Positions 6,217-14,200 of a stretch of DNA of 25,594 nucleotides are shown one piece after another. This stretch comes from a virus. How positions within the stretch are numbered: the first letter of the stretch is position 1; every line of letters begins with the position of its first letter. The stretch covers positions 1-25,594 of the IMG/VR virus record IMGVR_UViG_3300032326_000453; one strand, written 5' to 3'. Below the pieces are notes generated by a model. That model searched no databases, had not been told where the DNA came from, and saw nothing but the letters and a program-made list of their open reading frames with translations. Position numbers and translations under genes: made by a program.

Positions 6217-7161
6217 TTACTTTTCCAAATTTTCTATTCTATCTTGTAATTCATTTATAGCTTGGATAACTAAACCAACAATTTTTTCATAGTTTACGGC
6301 TTTAAATCCATCCTCTCTTGTTACAACAACTTCAGGTAAAACTTCTTCAACTTGTTGTGCAATTACTCCCGTATCATGTTTTCTGACAAAATATCCATCT
6401 TCCCCACCATGTGATTTGATGTATTCTTCAGTCCAATCAAACATTACACCTTCTAATTTTTTAATCTTTTCAAGTGCATTTTCGATAGGTTTGATATTTT
6501 CTTTTAATCTTCTATCAGATGAGTAATAACCCGTAATATTGTTAGTAGCTCTAATTTCTCCACCAGTTCCACTTGCACCAGTTCCAACACCCAATGAATT
6601 TACTTGTGCATTTGAGTTTGTTGTAAAACCACCCGCAGGACCAGTAGGGCCTTGTGCACCTTGTGGTCCAGTTCCTCCAGGTGAACCTGCAGGTCCAGGT
6701 CCTCCAGGTGAACCTTGTGGTCCAGGTCCTCCAGGTGAACCTTGTGGTCCAGGTCCTCCATTTGAACCTGCCGGGCCCGTTGGGCCTTGTGCACCGGTTG
6801 CTCCTCCTGGACCAGTTGGGCCTTGTGCACCGGTTGCTCCTCCTGGACCAGTTGGCCCTTGTGCACCAGCTGCTCCTCCTGGACCGGTTGGGCCTTGTGT
6901 ACCGGTTGTTCCTTGTGCACCATTTGTACCAGATGTACCTGGTGCACCAGTTGCACCTTGTGTTCCGGTAGTACCTTGTAAACTTAAATTAGTTCTTTGA
7001 AGAATATTTCCACTATCATCAGTAACTAATATTTTTGTTTCGGTTGTACCACTATTATTTGCTACATTGGGTAATTTTAAAGTTCCTCTTACTTCTACTG
7101 AACCAGTAAATGTGTTTGATCCTGAAATTATACCATTAAGTACTAAAAAGTTATTACTCAT
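6217..7161 (-). CDS. Collagen-like fibre protein with C-terminal S74 chaperone domain
   Basis: A 314-residue protein in three parts. Residues 1-62 are a short fibre-type beta region ([14 protein letters not shown]). Residues 63-178 are uninterrupted Gly-X-Y triplets, expected to form a trimeric collagen helix; they include three 12-residue [12 protein letters not shown] units and three 9-residue GPQGSPGGP-type units, with prolines at both X and Y positions. Residues 215-314 are a peptidase S74 domain: SDRRLKENI (Ser215, Asp216, Lys220), then [15 protein letters not shown] and a terminal coiled-coil helix ending [13 protein letters not shown]. The chaperone presumably nucleates trimerisation of the collagen rod and then cleaves at the Ser. 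It is 6 bases after the 867-aa fibre gene and directly upstream of the oxygenase. The collagen segment is visibly more GC-rich than its surroundings because of Gly/Pro codons. Confidence 0.9.
   Translation of the reverse strand: MSNNFLVLNGIISGSNTFTGSVEVRGTLKLPNVANNSGTTETKILVTDDSGNILQRTNLSLQGTTGTQGATGAPGTSGTNGAQGTTGTQGPTGPGGAAGAQGPTGPGGATGAQGPTGPGGATGAQGPTGPAGSNGGPGPQGSPGGPGPQGSPGGPGPAGSPGGTGPQGAQGPTGPAGGFTTNSNAQVNSLGVGTGASGTGGEIRATNNITGYYSSDRRLKENIKPIENALEKIKKLEGVMFDWTEEYIKSHGGEDGYFVRKHDTGVIAQQVEEVLPEVVVTREDGFKAVNYEKIVGLVIQAINELQDRIENLEK
6220..6519 (-). other. Peptidase S74 / intramolecular chaperone domain
   Basis: C-terminal 100 residues of the collagen-like protein, from SDRRLKENI onward. 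Dyad residues Ser215 and Lys220 are present, so autocleavage is expected. Confidence 0.88.
6670..6750 (-). repeat. Tandem 27-bp collagen repeat, three units
   Basis: Three consecutive 9-residue units of the form GPQ-GSP-GGP (the last is GPA-GSP-GGT), residues 138-164 of the collagen-like protein. The near-identical DNA units suggest recent expansion or slippage. Confidence 0.85.
6787..6894 (-). repeat. Tandem 36-bp collagen repeat, three units
   Basis: Three consecutive 12-residue units [36 protein letters not shown] (residues 90-125), nearly identical at DNA level. Likely prone to copy-number change. Confidence 0.88.
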
Positions 7162-7167
7162 ATTTTA

Positions 7168-9771
7168 TTAAGTTAATCTTATCATTATAAAGTTTCCGTT
7201 TCTATAAAGTCCGTATAAAGGAACTCCGCCTGCTGCCGCTGCTGCATCACTTGCAAAGTTTAAATTTTGTCCTACATTACTCAATATTGTAAATGATTGT
7301 AATGTTTGGTTAGAACTTACACCTAAAGAACCAGTAATTTCTGTTACTGAATTTATAGATACTACCGAACCATTATCAGAAATATTTGAATCGTTAAGAT
7401 GTTCTTTACCAGTTCCTTTTGGTAATCTATTATTTGTAAGATATGTTTCATTTCCTAAATCATCGTATGTTTCAGGACCCATTACAAAATGAGAGGATGT
7501 TATATTTGTACCATTACCTCTATGTACAAAAATAAATTCATCTTGAACTGAATCGTATAAGAATGAACCAGAACCGCCAATTGAACCACTATCTATTATA
7601 GTTAAACCTGCATATCTAATAGATGGGTTTGCAGTATTTAATTGAACAATATTAGTTCCAATACTTACACTACTTGCAGAAATATATTGAATTGAGGAAC
7701 TACCTTGTACAATTAAGTCATTTGCAACATATAGTGAACCACTAAATGTTTGTGTACCATAGAAAGTATTAGAACCGGTTGTTGCAAAACTTCCTGTTTT
7801 AGTTTCTAAATTATTTAATCTGTTATCGGTAGAAGAAGAATAAGTAAAAAAAGAAGTCCATCTTGTTTCATTACTGGATGTATATGAATTTAAAGAACCA
7901 GTATGCAATGCAATTTGGTCAATTCTTGTAGTTTGTAAAGAATTTAAAGTATCATTTGAACCTGTATATGTATTCAATGAATCTAATATACTAATAACTT
8001 GTGATGAACCACTAACTAATCCACTTCCACCCAATATTTGAGATGAACCACTTATTACACCATTTGTTGCATTGATTATACCATTAAATGATGATGCACT
8101 TATTGCATATGAAGATGTTAATGGTGTATTAAATAACATATTACTTCCGGTAATTGTGATTAATGAACCAGTATTACCTATTAAAATATCTTCACCATTG
8201 AATGCACCGATTTGAACATAGTCACCATATACCAATGCTTGACTTTTTCCGTTTGATAATTCTTGAACGGATATATTTGCAAGTTCACCATTTGACCCAG
8301 ATGGGTAAACTCTCATATGAGTTCTATATGGCCCTACATTTAATTCTGCACCATAATTTGGATTTGCATCATTATCAAAAGAATGAATTAATAATGAATG
8401 TTCATATGTTCCGGTTCCGTCATTCCAATGTTCAATACCAATTCCCAATCCTTCGTAGTATCTATTGGTTGATGATGTGAATGGTGATAATCTTAAAAAA
8501 TGTGATTGACTTCCAACTTCTGGCCAATCTCTCGTAAGTTCTATATTTGAACCACTAACAATAAATGAACCTGTAATATTTTGGTTTCCTATGAAATTGT
8601 TTGAACCGGTTCTTGCAAATCCTAATCCAATTATTTGAGAAGAACCACTTACTATTCCAACCGGTACATTTAATAATCCAAAATAATCAGTCGTACCTGA
8701 TGCACCAGTTGTACCTTGTGCTCCAATTGTACCTTGTGTTCCAATTGCACCTTGTATTCCGGTTTCTCCCTGTGCACCTTGTGTTCCAGTTGTACCTTGT
8801 GAACCCTGTGCACCGGTTGGGCCTACGGCACCTGGTGCACCTATTTGCCATGTTGAATAAGTGCCAGTACCTAAAACTGAGGTTACATTAACATCAAATT
8901 GTCCGGTTGTTGGATTATATGCAATAACTTCTGCATTCATTGATTTGGTAGGGTCTCCAGTTACAGATATTATAGTTTCTTGTCCCGTAATCCATGACAA
9001 ACTTATTCCAATAGTAAATGTTTTATTTCCAGTTTCAATGGATACCGATGAAGTTGAATTTGATGAAAATGCATCACCAGTAATACCTTGTGCTCCTGTT
9101 ATACCTTGTAAACCTTGAATTCCTTGTGCACCCTGAATACCCTGTTCCCCTTGTGCACCTTGTGTACCTTGAATACCTTGTTCTCCCTGTGCACCTTGTG
9201 CACCGGTTGTACCTTGTGTACCCGTTGTACCTTGTGTTCCGGTTTCTCCTTGTGCACCTTGAATACCTTGTGTTCCAATTGCACCTTGTATTCCGGTTTC
9301 TCCCTGTGCACCTTGAATACCTTGTGCACCTGTTGTACCTTGTGCACCTTGTGCACCTTGTGGGCCCGCAACCGTATTGTATCCCAATTGTTTTGTTACA
9401 GTATTATATGTTACAACCGTAGTATTTGAGTCGGTTGGTAGTGTTTTTATTTTAACATCACCAGATATATCTACACTACCTGTAAATACATGTGTATCTA
9501 ATAAATCATCACCAAATTTTGTAGAACCAGATGAATATGCTGCAGATGCGGTTACATATGTTACATGAAATTCGTTAGCTGTAATAGTTCCTGTTAATTG
9601 AATCGAACCAGTTATTATTTGATTCCCAACAAATGTATTAGAACCGGTTGTAGCCATACTAATTTCTGCTGCACCATTTCCGACAACCAAAGTATTTTTA
9701 TCCGTATTAAACTCTAATTGACCTTGTCTTGTTATCGGTGTTGTTGTACTATTTAATATTAATGTTGCCAT
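7168..9771 (-). CDS. Large modular tail fibre with two collagen-like rods
   Basis: An 867-residue fibre. Residues 1-35 are a fibre start (QGQLEFNTDKNTLVVGNGAA). Residues 81-104 carry SGSTKFGDDLLDTHVFTGSV, also present in the 238-aa protein. Residues 136-232 are Gly-X-Y triplets rich in Gln, Thr, Ile and Glu but almost free of proline. Residues 233-310 form a beta insert (SVSIETGNKTFTIGISLSW ... GTYSTWQI) of a type that interrupts collagen rods in other phage fibres. Residues 311-359 are a second collagen rod. Residues 401-580 are module A (RDWPEVGSQSHFLRL) shared with the 900-aa fibre, and 678-816 are module B shared with the 592-aa fibre. The C-terminus AAAAAGGVPLYGLYRNGNF ... IRLT is a common fibre tip. 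It probably trimerises into an elongated receptor-binding fibre. Confidence 0.88.
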   Translation of the reverse strand: MATLILNSTTTPITRQGQLEFNTDKNTLVVGNGAAEISMATTGSNTFVGNQIITGSIQLTGTITANEFHVTYVTASAAYSSGSTKFGDDLLDTHVFTGSVDISGDVKIKTLPTDSNTTVVTYNTVTKQLGYNTVAGPQGAQGAQGTTGAQGIQGAQGETGIQGAIGTQGIQGAQGETGTQGTTGTQGTTGAQGAQGEQGIQGTQGAQGEQGIQGAQGIQGLQGITGAQGITGDAFSSNSTSSVSIETGNKTFTIGISLSWITGQETIISVTGDPTKSMNAEVIAYNPTTGQFDVNVTSVLGTGTYSTWQIGAPGAVGPTGAQGSQGTTGTQGAQGETGIQGAIGTQGTIGAQGTTGASGTTDYFGLLNVPVGIVSGSSQIIGLGFARTGSNNFIGNQNITGSFIVSGSNIELTRDWPEVGSQSHFLRLSPFTSSTNRYYEGLGIGIEHWNDGTGTYEHSLLIHSFDNDANPNYGAELNVGPYRTHMRVYPSGSNGELANISVQELSNGKSQALVYGDYVQIGAFNGEDILIGNTGSLITITGSNMLFNTPLTSSYAISASSFNGIINATNGVISGSSQILGGSGLVSGSSQVISILDSLNTYTGSNDTLNSLQTTRIDQIALHTGSLNSYTSSNETRWTSFFTYSSSTDNRLNNLETKTGSFATTGSNTFYGTQTFSGSLYVANDLIVQGSSSIQYISASSVSIGTNIVQLNTANPSIRYAGLTIIDSGSIGGSGSFLYDSVQDEFIFVHRGNGTNITSSHFVMGPETYDDLGNETYLTNNRLPKGTGKEHLNDSNISDNGSVVSINSVTEITGSLGVSSNQTLQSFTILSNVGQNLNFASDAAAAAGGVPLYGLYRNGNFIMIRLT
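7324..7740 (-). repeat. Fibre module B, copy 2 (paralogous to 2357-2773)
   Basis: Residues 678-816 of the 867-aa fibre; gapless visual alignment to the 592-aa fibre over 139 residues, with most positions identical. A more distant relative occurs in the 1499-aa fibre around 14085-14580. Confidence 0.85.
8032..8571 (-). repeat. Fibre module A, copy 1 (paralogous to 19970-20509)
   Basis: Residues 401-580 of the 867-aa fibre align gaplessly to 180 residues of the 900-aa fibre, sharing runs such as GTGTYEHSLLIHSFD, YGAELNVGPYRTHMRVYPS and ALVYGDYVQIGAFNGE. DNA similarity is obvious. Confidence 0.88.
8695..8841 (-). repeat. Second collagen-like Gly-X-Y segment of the 867-aa fibre
   Basis: Residues 311-359: GAPGAVGPTGAQGSQG and further triplets to GASG. 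Only two prolines are present, so rod stability probably relies on Gln/Thr/charged residues. Confidence 0.85.
9076..9366 (-). repeat. First collagen-like Gly-X-Y segment of the 867-aa fibre
   Basis: Residues 136-232, about 32 triplets dominated by GAQ, GIQ, GTT, GET and GTQ, with a single proline. DNA is built of repeated 9- and 18-base units, which also open spurious frames on the other strand. Confidence 0.88.
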
Positions 9772-9791
9772 CTAATTCTTTTATGTTTCTT

Positions 9792-9799
9792 ATAAATAT
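9792..9799 (-). promoter_or_regulatory. Recurrent ATATTTAT upstream motif
   Basis: Coding-strand CATATTTATAAG in the 30-bp gap, 20 bases before the ATG at 9771. Inferred promoter element. Confidence 0.4.
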
Positions 9800-9801
9800 G
9801 A

Positions 9802-10518
9802 TTAAATATTAAAATCCAAATCTCCTGCAGTGTTTATATATTTTGCTAAATGCATGAAGTTTGCAGTTATACTTCCCGTTGTTACATTCATAACGGATGC
9901 ACTTACTGATAAATAAGTATTGTTACCAATCAAAACATCGAATGAACCCGTTCTAGCTACGGCTTGTGTATTTCCTGTACTATCTTCTATAAAGTTTACA
10001 GTACCAGCTGCTTCCGGGTCTAAATTAAAATCAAATGTATTTGGTCCTGCTGATACTCCAACTTCTGTTCCGTTTACTAAAAATGAACCAGAAATTGATA
10101 CCGAACCTGTGAATGAATGTGTATCATCGGATGTATCTCCAAATTTAGTTGAACCACTTTGGAATAATACCGAAGATGATATTACGGAAATATTGAATTG
10201 TCTTGCGTTAACTGTTCCTAAAACAGTCAAATCTGATGTGATTCCCAAAGAGCCACTTATTACACTAACACCATGATTAACTGTAAGTGTATCGTTTACT
10301 TTTAACGAACCAAAAGAACCAGTTCCTTCCAATCTAATAGAACCGGTTACTACCGAATTTGTTGTTACTACACTTTCAATAGATTCAATTGAACCTGACT
10401 TTTTAAAATAAATCTTACCATCGTAAGTATTTACCGCTAATTCTCCTAAATTTAATGAACCCGTATCAGGTACCTTTCCCGATAACGCAGAGCGTTTCAG
10501 TTGAACAATTGATGCCAT
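9802..10518 (-). CDS. Short phage fibre/structural protein
   Basis: A 238-residue protein. Its N-terminus VQLKRSALSGKVPDTGSLNL followed by GELAVNTYDGKIYFKKSG is a widespread phage fibre start (KRS ... GELAxNTxDGKxY), found in many T4-like phages and probably used for attachment or assembly. The middle carries repeated short beta strands (TGSIRLEGTGSFGSLKV, VISGSLGITSDLTV) and a SGSTKFGDTSDDTHSFTGSV motif also found in the 867-aa fibre. The C-terminus has FDFNLDPEAAGTVNF and ends NTAGDLDFNI, with no S74 domain or lectin tip. It follows the terminator at 10592-10613, so it may begin a transcription unit. It is probably a short fibre or a fibre adaptor; exact role unknown. Confidence 0.75.
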   Translation of the reverse strand: MASIVQLKRSALSGKVPDTGSLNLGELAVNTYDGKIYFKKSGSIESIESVVTTNSVVTGSIRLEGTGSFGSLKVNDTLTVNHGVSVISGSLGITSDLTVLGTVNARQFNISVISSSVLFQSGSTKFGDTSDDTHSFTGSVSISGSFLVNGTEVGVSAGPNTFDFNLDPEAAGTVNFIEDSTGNTQAVARTGSFDVLIGNNTYLSVSASVMNVTTGSITANFMHLAKYINTAGDLDFNI

Positions 10519-10570
10519 ATGGCCTATTTATTTAAAGTTATTTAACAACAAGGTAGTATATACTACAAAC

Positions 10571-10578
10571 ATAAATAT
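10571..10578 (-). promoter_or_regulatory. Recurrent ATATTTAT upstream motif
   Basis: Coding-strand TATATTTATG just downstream of the terminator, 52 bases before the ATG at 10518. The position after a terminator makes this the best candidate among the motif copies for a true promoter. Confidence 0.5.
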
Positions 10579-10591
10579 ATTATAAAATGAA

Positions 10592-10613
10592 AAACCCCTA
10601 CTATGAGGGGTTT
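10592..10613 (-). terminator. Rho-independent terminator after the 186-aa fibre gene
   Basis: An 8-bp perfect stem AAACCCCT/AGGGGTTT with a 6-base loop. On the minus strand the 3' arm ends in TTT and runs into two more T's, giving five T's, then CATTTTAT. It lies 23 bases past the stop at 10636 and before the next start at 10518. It is the only strong terminator I see in the window. Confidence 0.85.
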
Positions 10614-10635
10614 CTATTATAATTTTATTTAATCC

Positions 10636-11196
10636 TTAGAATTGACCTGCATCTGGTCCAAATGATGCTGAAATTTCTAAACTATATAATCTATCTGCTA
10701 CTGAACCACTAAATGCTAACACATCACCAATTCCAAACAATGAACCACTAAATCCGTTTGCAGTTGTAATAGTTGCAATCGTTACATCATTATATCTGAA
10801 ATCAATTTGGTTATTGGTAGTTGCTACTTTGTAAAGAGAACCACTACCTTGAATATATCCAATCGTTCCTGCAAATGGTTCCGAATTAAAATCAAAATCA
10901 TCAGGTCTCATTGATGCGGTTACACCTGTCAATTGAGCACCATTACCAACAAATGTAGATGCAGATACTATTGATGCACTAACTGCTCCAGTAAGACTAA
11001 TTGAACCGGTCACATTTGCACCGGCAACTACGATTTCTACTACCTCATCGGTTGAACCAGACTTGTGTAAAAACGCTTTACCATCATAGGTGTTTAACGC
11101 GATTTCACCTACCTGCAACGAATTGGTTGTAGGTACTGAACCTGCGACACCTGAACGTTTCAGTAAAATTGATGAAGTTGGATTATTTGTTGCCAT
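10636..11196 (-). CDS. Short phage fibre/structural protein
   Basis: A 186-residue protein paralogous in its N-terminus to the 238-aa protein: SSILLKRSGVAGSVPTTNSL followed by VGEIALNTYDGKAFLHKSG, the common KRS ... GExAxNTxDGK fibre start. Short beta repeats follow (TGSISLTGAVSASIVSASTF). The segment RPDDFDFNSEPFAGTIGYI parallels FDFNLDPEAAGTVNF in the 238-aa protein. Near the C-terminus, GSLFGIGDVLAFSGSVADRL matches a GSVFGIGDVVAFSASLNSR stretch in the 900-aa fibre, another shared building block. It starts 27 bases after the 1499-aa gene and ends just before a strong terminator, so it closes that transcription unit. Probably a short fibre or adaptor; exact role unknown. Confidence 0.75.
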   Translation of the reverse strand: MATNNPTSSILLKRSGVAGSVPTTNSLQVGEIALNTYDGKAFLHKSGSTDEVVEIVVAGANVTGSISLTGAVSASIVSASTFVGNGAQLTGVTASMRPDDFDFNSEPFAGTIGYIQGSGSLYKVATTNNQIDFRYNDVTIATITTANGFSGSLFGIGDVLAFSGSVADRLYSLEISASFGPDAGQF

Positions 11197-11223
11197 ATAT
11201 TTCTATTTATTCTTTATTTTTTA

Positions 11224-14200
11224 TTAATATGTTCCTCCGTCTATTAATGAAATTCTTGTTTCAATTGATGAACTAAATGTACTAAATCCAGTAGTTGCAG
11301 TTATATCAATTTGAGATGAACCACTTACAACTGTTTCAACATTCAATTTAGTTTTGATTGTAGTATCAATTGAAGAAGTAAATGAATTTAAACTTCCAGT
11401 TGATATTTCCAATAATCCCAATCTACCATCTTGTACTGCTTGTGATGCTGAGAAAGATGTATTTAATGATGAACTTAATGATGTTACACTTGCTGCACTT
11501 GCAGAGAATGAAGTTGCTACCGATGAACTAAAGTCTCCAGTTACACTTGCCACACTTGCAGATAATGCTGTTACAGATGCTACACTCGCAGAGAATGAAG
11601 TTGCTACCGAACCACTAAATGTACTAAATCCAGTAGTTGAAGTTATGTCAATTTGAGATGAACCACTTACAACTGTTTCAGCGTCTAATTTAGTTTTAAT
11701 GATAGTGTTAATCGAAGAACTAAATGAATTTAAACTTCCAGATGTACTTTCTAAATTATCTAATCTACCATTTTGTGTAGCTTGTGATGATGCAAATGAA
11801 GAACTCAATGATAATTGAGATGCTGCACTTGCAGAGAATGATGTTGCTACTGATGAACTGAAATCTCCGGTTACACTAGCTACACTTGCAGATAATGAAC
11901 TGATACTTGCATTACTTGCAGAGATTGAAGTTGCAACCGAACCACTAAATGTACTAAATCCAGTTGTATCTGTGATTGTAATTTGTGATGAACCACTTAC
12001 AACCGAATCACCAAATTGTCTTAATAATTTAGATTCATTACCAACAGTTCCACCTTTCCAATAATCATTTGTAGAATCCCACAATAATGAACCAGATGCA
12101 GTTGAAGGTGCAGTTGGGTCTTTAACCAATAAACCACCATTTGCTGCTCCTGTACCATTTAATTCAATAATGTTATCACCTAATTGAATAGTTGTAGAAT
12201 CTACGATAGTTGATGAACCTCTTACGGTAAAGTCACCTAAAATTTCAACATTCTGACCACTTAATGAAATTGCCTGTTTGAATGAAGATGTAAAGTTATT
12301 TAATTCGCCTATTGCAACTTTAGCACTTCCACTTGCAGTTTCTAATTGTGATAATCTACTTAAATTTGAACCACTTACAGTATTCAATGCATCTATACTA
12401 ACTTGTTGTGATGCAGAAGAACTATTTAATGCAGATATTGAGGTATTTACACTTGCAGATGTAGATTCTAAGTTTGATAATCTACCACTTGCAGATGATG
12501 TAAATGAGTTAATATTTGTAACTGAAGTGTTTAAACTTGCAGTTGTTGATTCTATGTTTGTTAATCTACCATCTTGTGTGTCATTTGTAGATTTTGCAAC
12601 TGATGCAGATGATATTAAACTTCCACTAACAACACCAATTTCAGTCAATCTTGTTTCAACACTTGCTGTATAAGTTGCTAATGTTGAATTTTGAGTTAAT
12701 TGAGAAGAACTGAATGAGTTTAAGTTAGAAATAGATGTATTAACACTTGCAGAAGTACTTTCTAAGTTTGTTAATCTACCATCTTGTGTATCGTTTGTTG
12801 ATTTTGCAGTTGAAGCAGATGCGAATAATGAACCACTAACTACACCAATTTCAGTAAATCTAGTTTCTGCAGATGCAGTAAATGCGTTTAATGCGGTTGT
12901 AGAAGTATTTGAAGCGGTGTATGAGTTTAAAGCTGCTATTGAAATACTTGCTGCTGATGCTGAAGAAATCAATGAACCCGTAACACTTCCAATCTCAGTC
13001 ATTCTTGTATTAACAGAAGATGTGAATGAGTTTATATTAGTTATAGAAGTATCAACACTTGCAGATTTAGATTCTAAGTTTGTTAATCTACCATCTTGTG
13101 TATCGTTTGTTGATTTTGCTGCTGATGCAGATGAAATCAAACTACCACTTACAATTCCAATTTCAGTTAATTGTGTTAATACAGATGAACTAAATGAATT
13201 TAAATTAGAAACTGATGTGTTTACACTTGCAGAAGTTGATTCCAAATTAGTTAATCTACCCAATGTAGAACCACTAAATGTATTTAATGTATCTATACTT
13301 GTTTGTTGAGATGCAGAAGAACTATTTAATGCCGATACTGAAGTGTTTACACTTGCAGATGTAGATTCTAAATTAGATAATCTAATTAAATTTGAACCAC
13401 TTACCGTATTCAATGCATCAATACTAATTTGTTGAGATGCTGATGAACTATTTAATGCTGTTATTGAAGTATCAACACTTGCAGATTTAGATTCTAAGTT
13501 TGTTAATCTACCCAATGTAGAACCACTAAATGTATTTAATGCATCAATGCTAACTTGTTGAGATGCTGATGATGTATTTAATGCTGCTACTGATGTATTA
13601 ACACTTGCGGAAGTACTTTCTAAGTTTGTTAATCTACCTAATGTAGAACCACTAAATGTATTTAAATTATCTAATGATACTTGTTGAGATGCAGATGATG
13701 TATTTAATGCTGTTACTGAAGTGTTTAAACTTGCAGTTGTTAAATTTAAATTACTTACTGAAGTGTTAACACTTGCAGAAGTTGCTTCTAAATTTGTTAA
13801 TCTACCATCTTGTGTGTCGTTTGTAGTCTTAGCAGTTGATGCTGAATCTATCAATGAACCACTTACTACACCTATTTCAGTTAATTTACTTTCAACAGAA
13901 GAACTAAATGATTCTATATTAGATAATCTAGTTAATGTAGAAGCACTGAATGAGTTTAAGTTTGTTATTGAAACTCCTACACCACTACCTACGTTTGCAA
14001 TTACTGATGCAAATGATGCTGATATTGAACCACTAAAGTCTGTATATCCAGTTGTGTCAGAAATTGTTATTTGAGATGAACCACTAACTACACCATTTGT
14101 TGCTGCGATTGAACCTACAAATGAAGTTGCGTTTACTGAACCAGTTACGATTATACCACCTGCTACTGAAATTTTACTATTGTCAGTTGCTTGTGTGATG

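Larger units (their letters stand above)
10519..10635. other. 117-bp intergenic region with terminator and putative promoter
   Basis: The longest non-coding gap. In minus-strand order it holds a GC-stemmed hairpin plus T-run (10592-10613), the ATATTTAT motif (10571-10578), a GTAGTATATACTAC inverted repeat near 10553-10566, and AT-rich leader up to the ATG at 10518. This is the layout of a transcription-unit boundary. Confidence 0.6.

Noticed and set aside
6539-7000. Several overlapping open frames on both strands in the collagen segment
   Set aside because: Short-period Gly-X-Y repeats make all frames open. Only the minus-strand frame continues into sensible flanking domains and an S74 domain.
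9090-9429. Plus- and minus-strand frames with repeats of LVHL/TLCTL/KVHK type
   Set aside because: These are frame shadows of the GAQ/GIQ/GTT collagen repeats of the 867-aa fibre.
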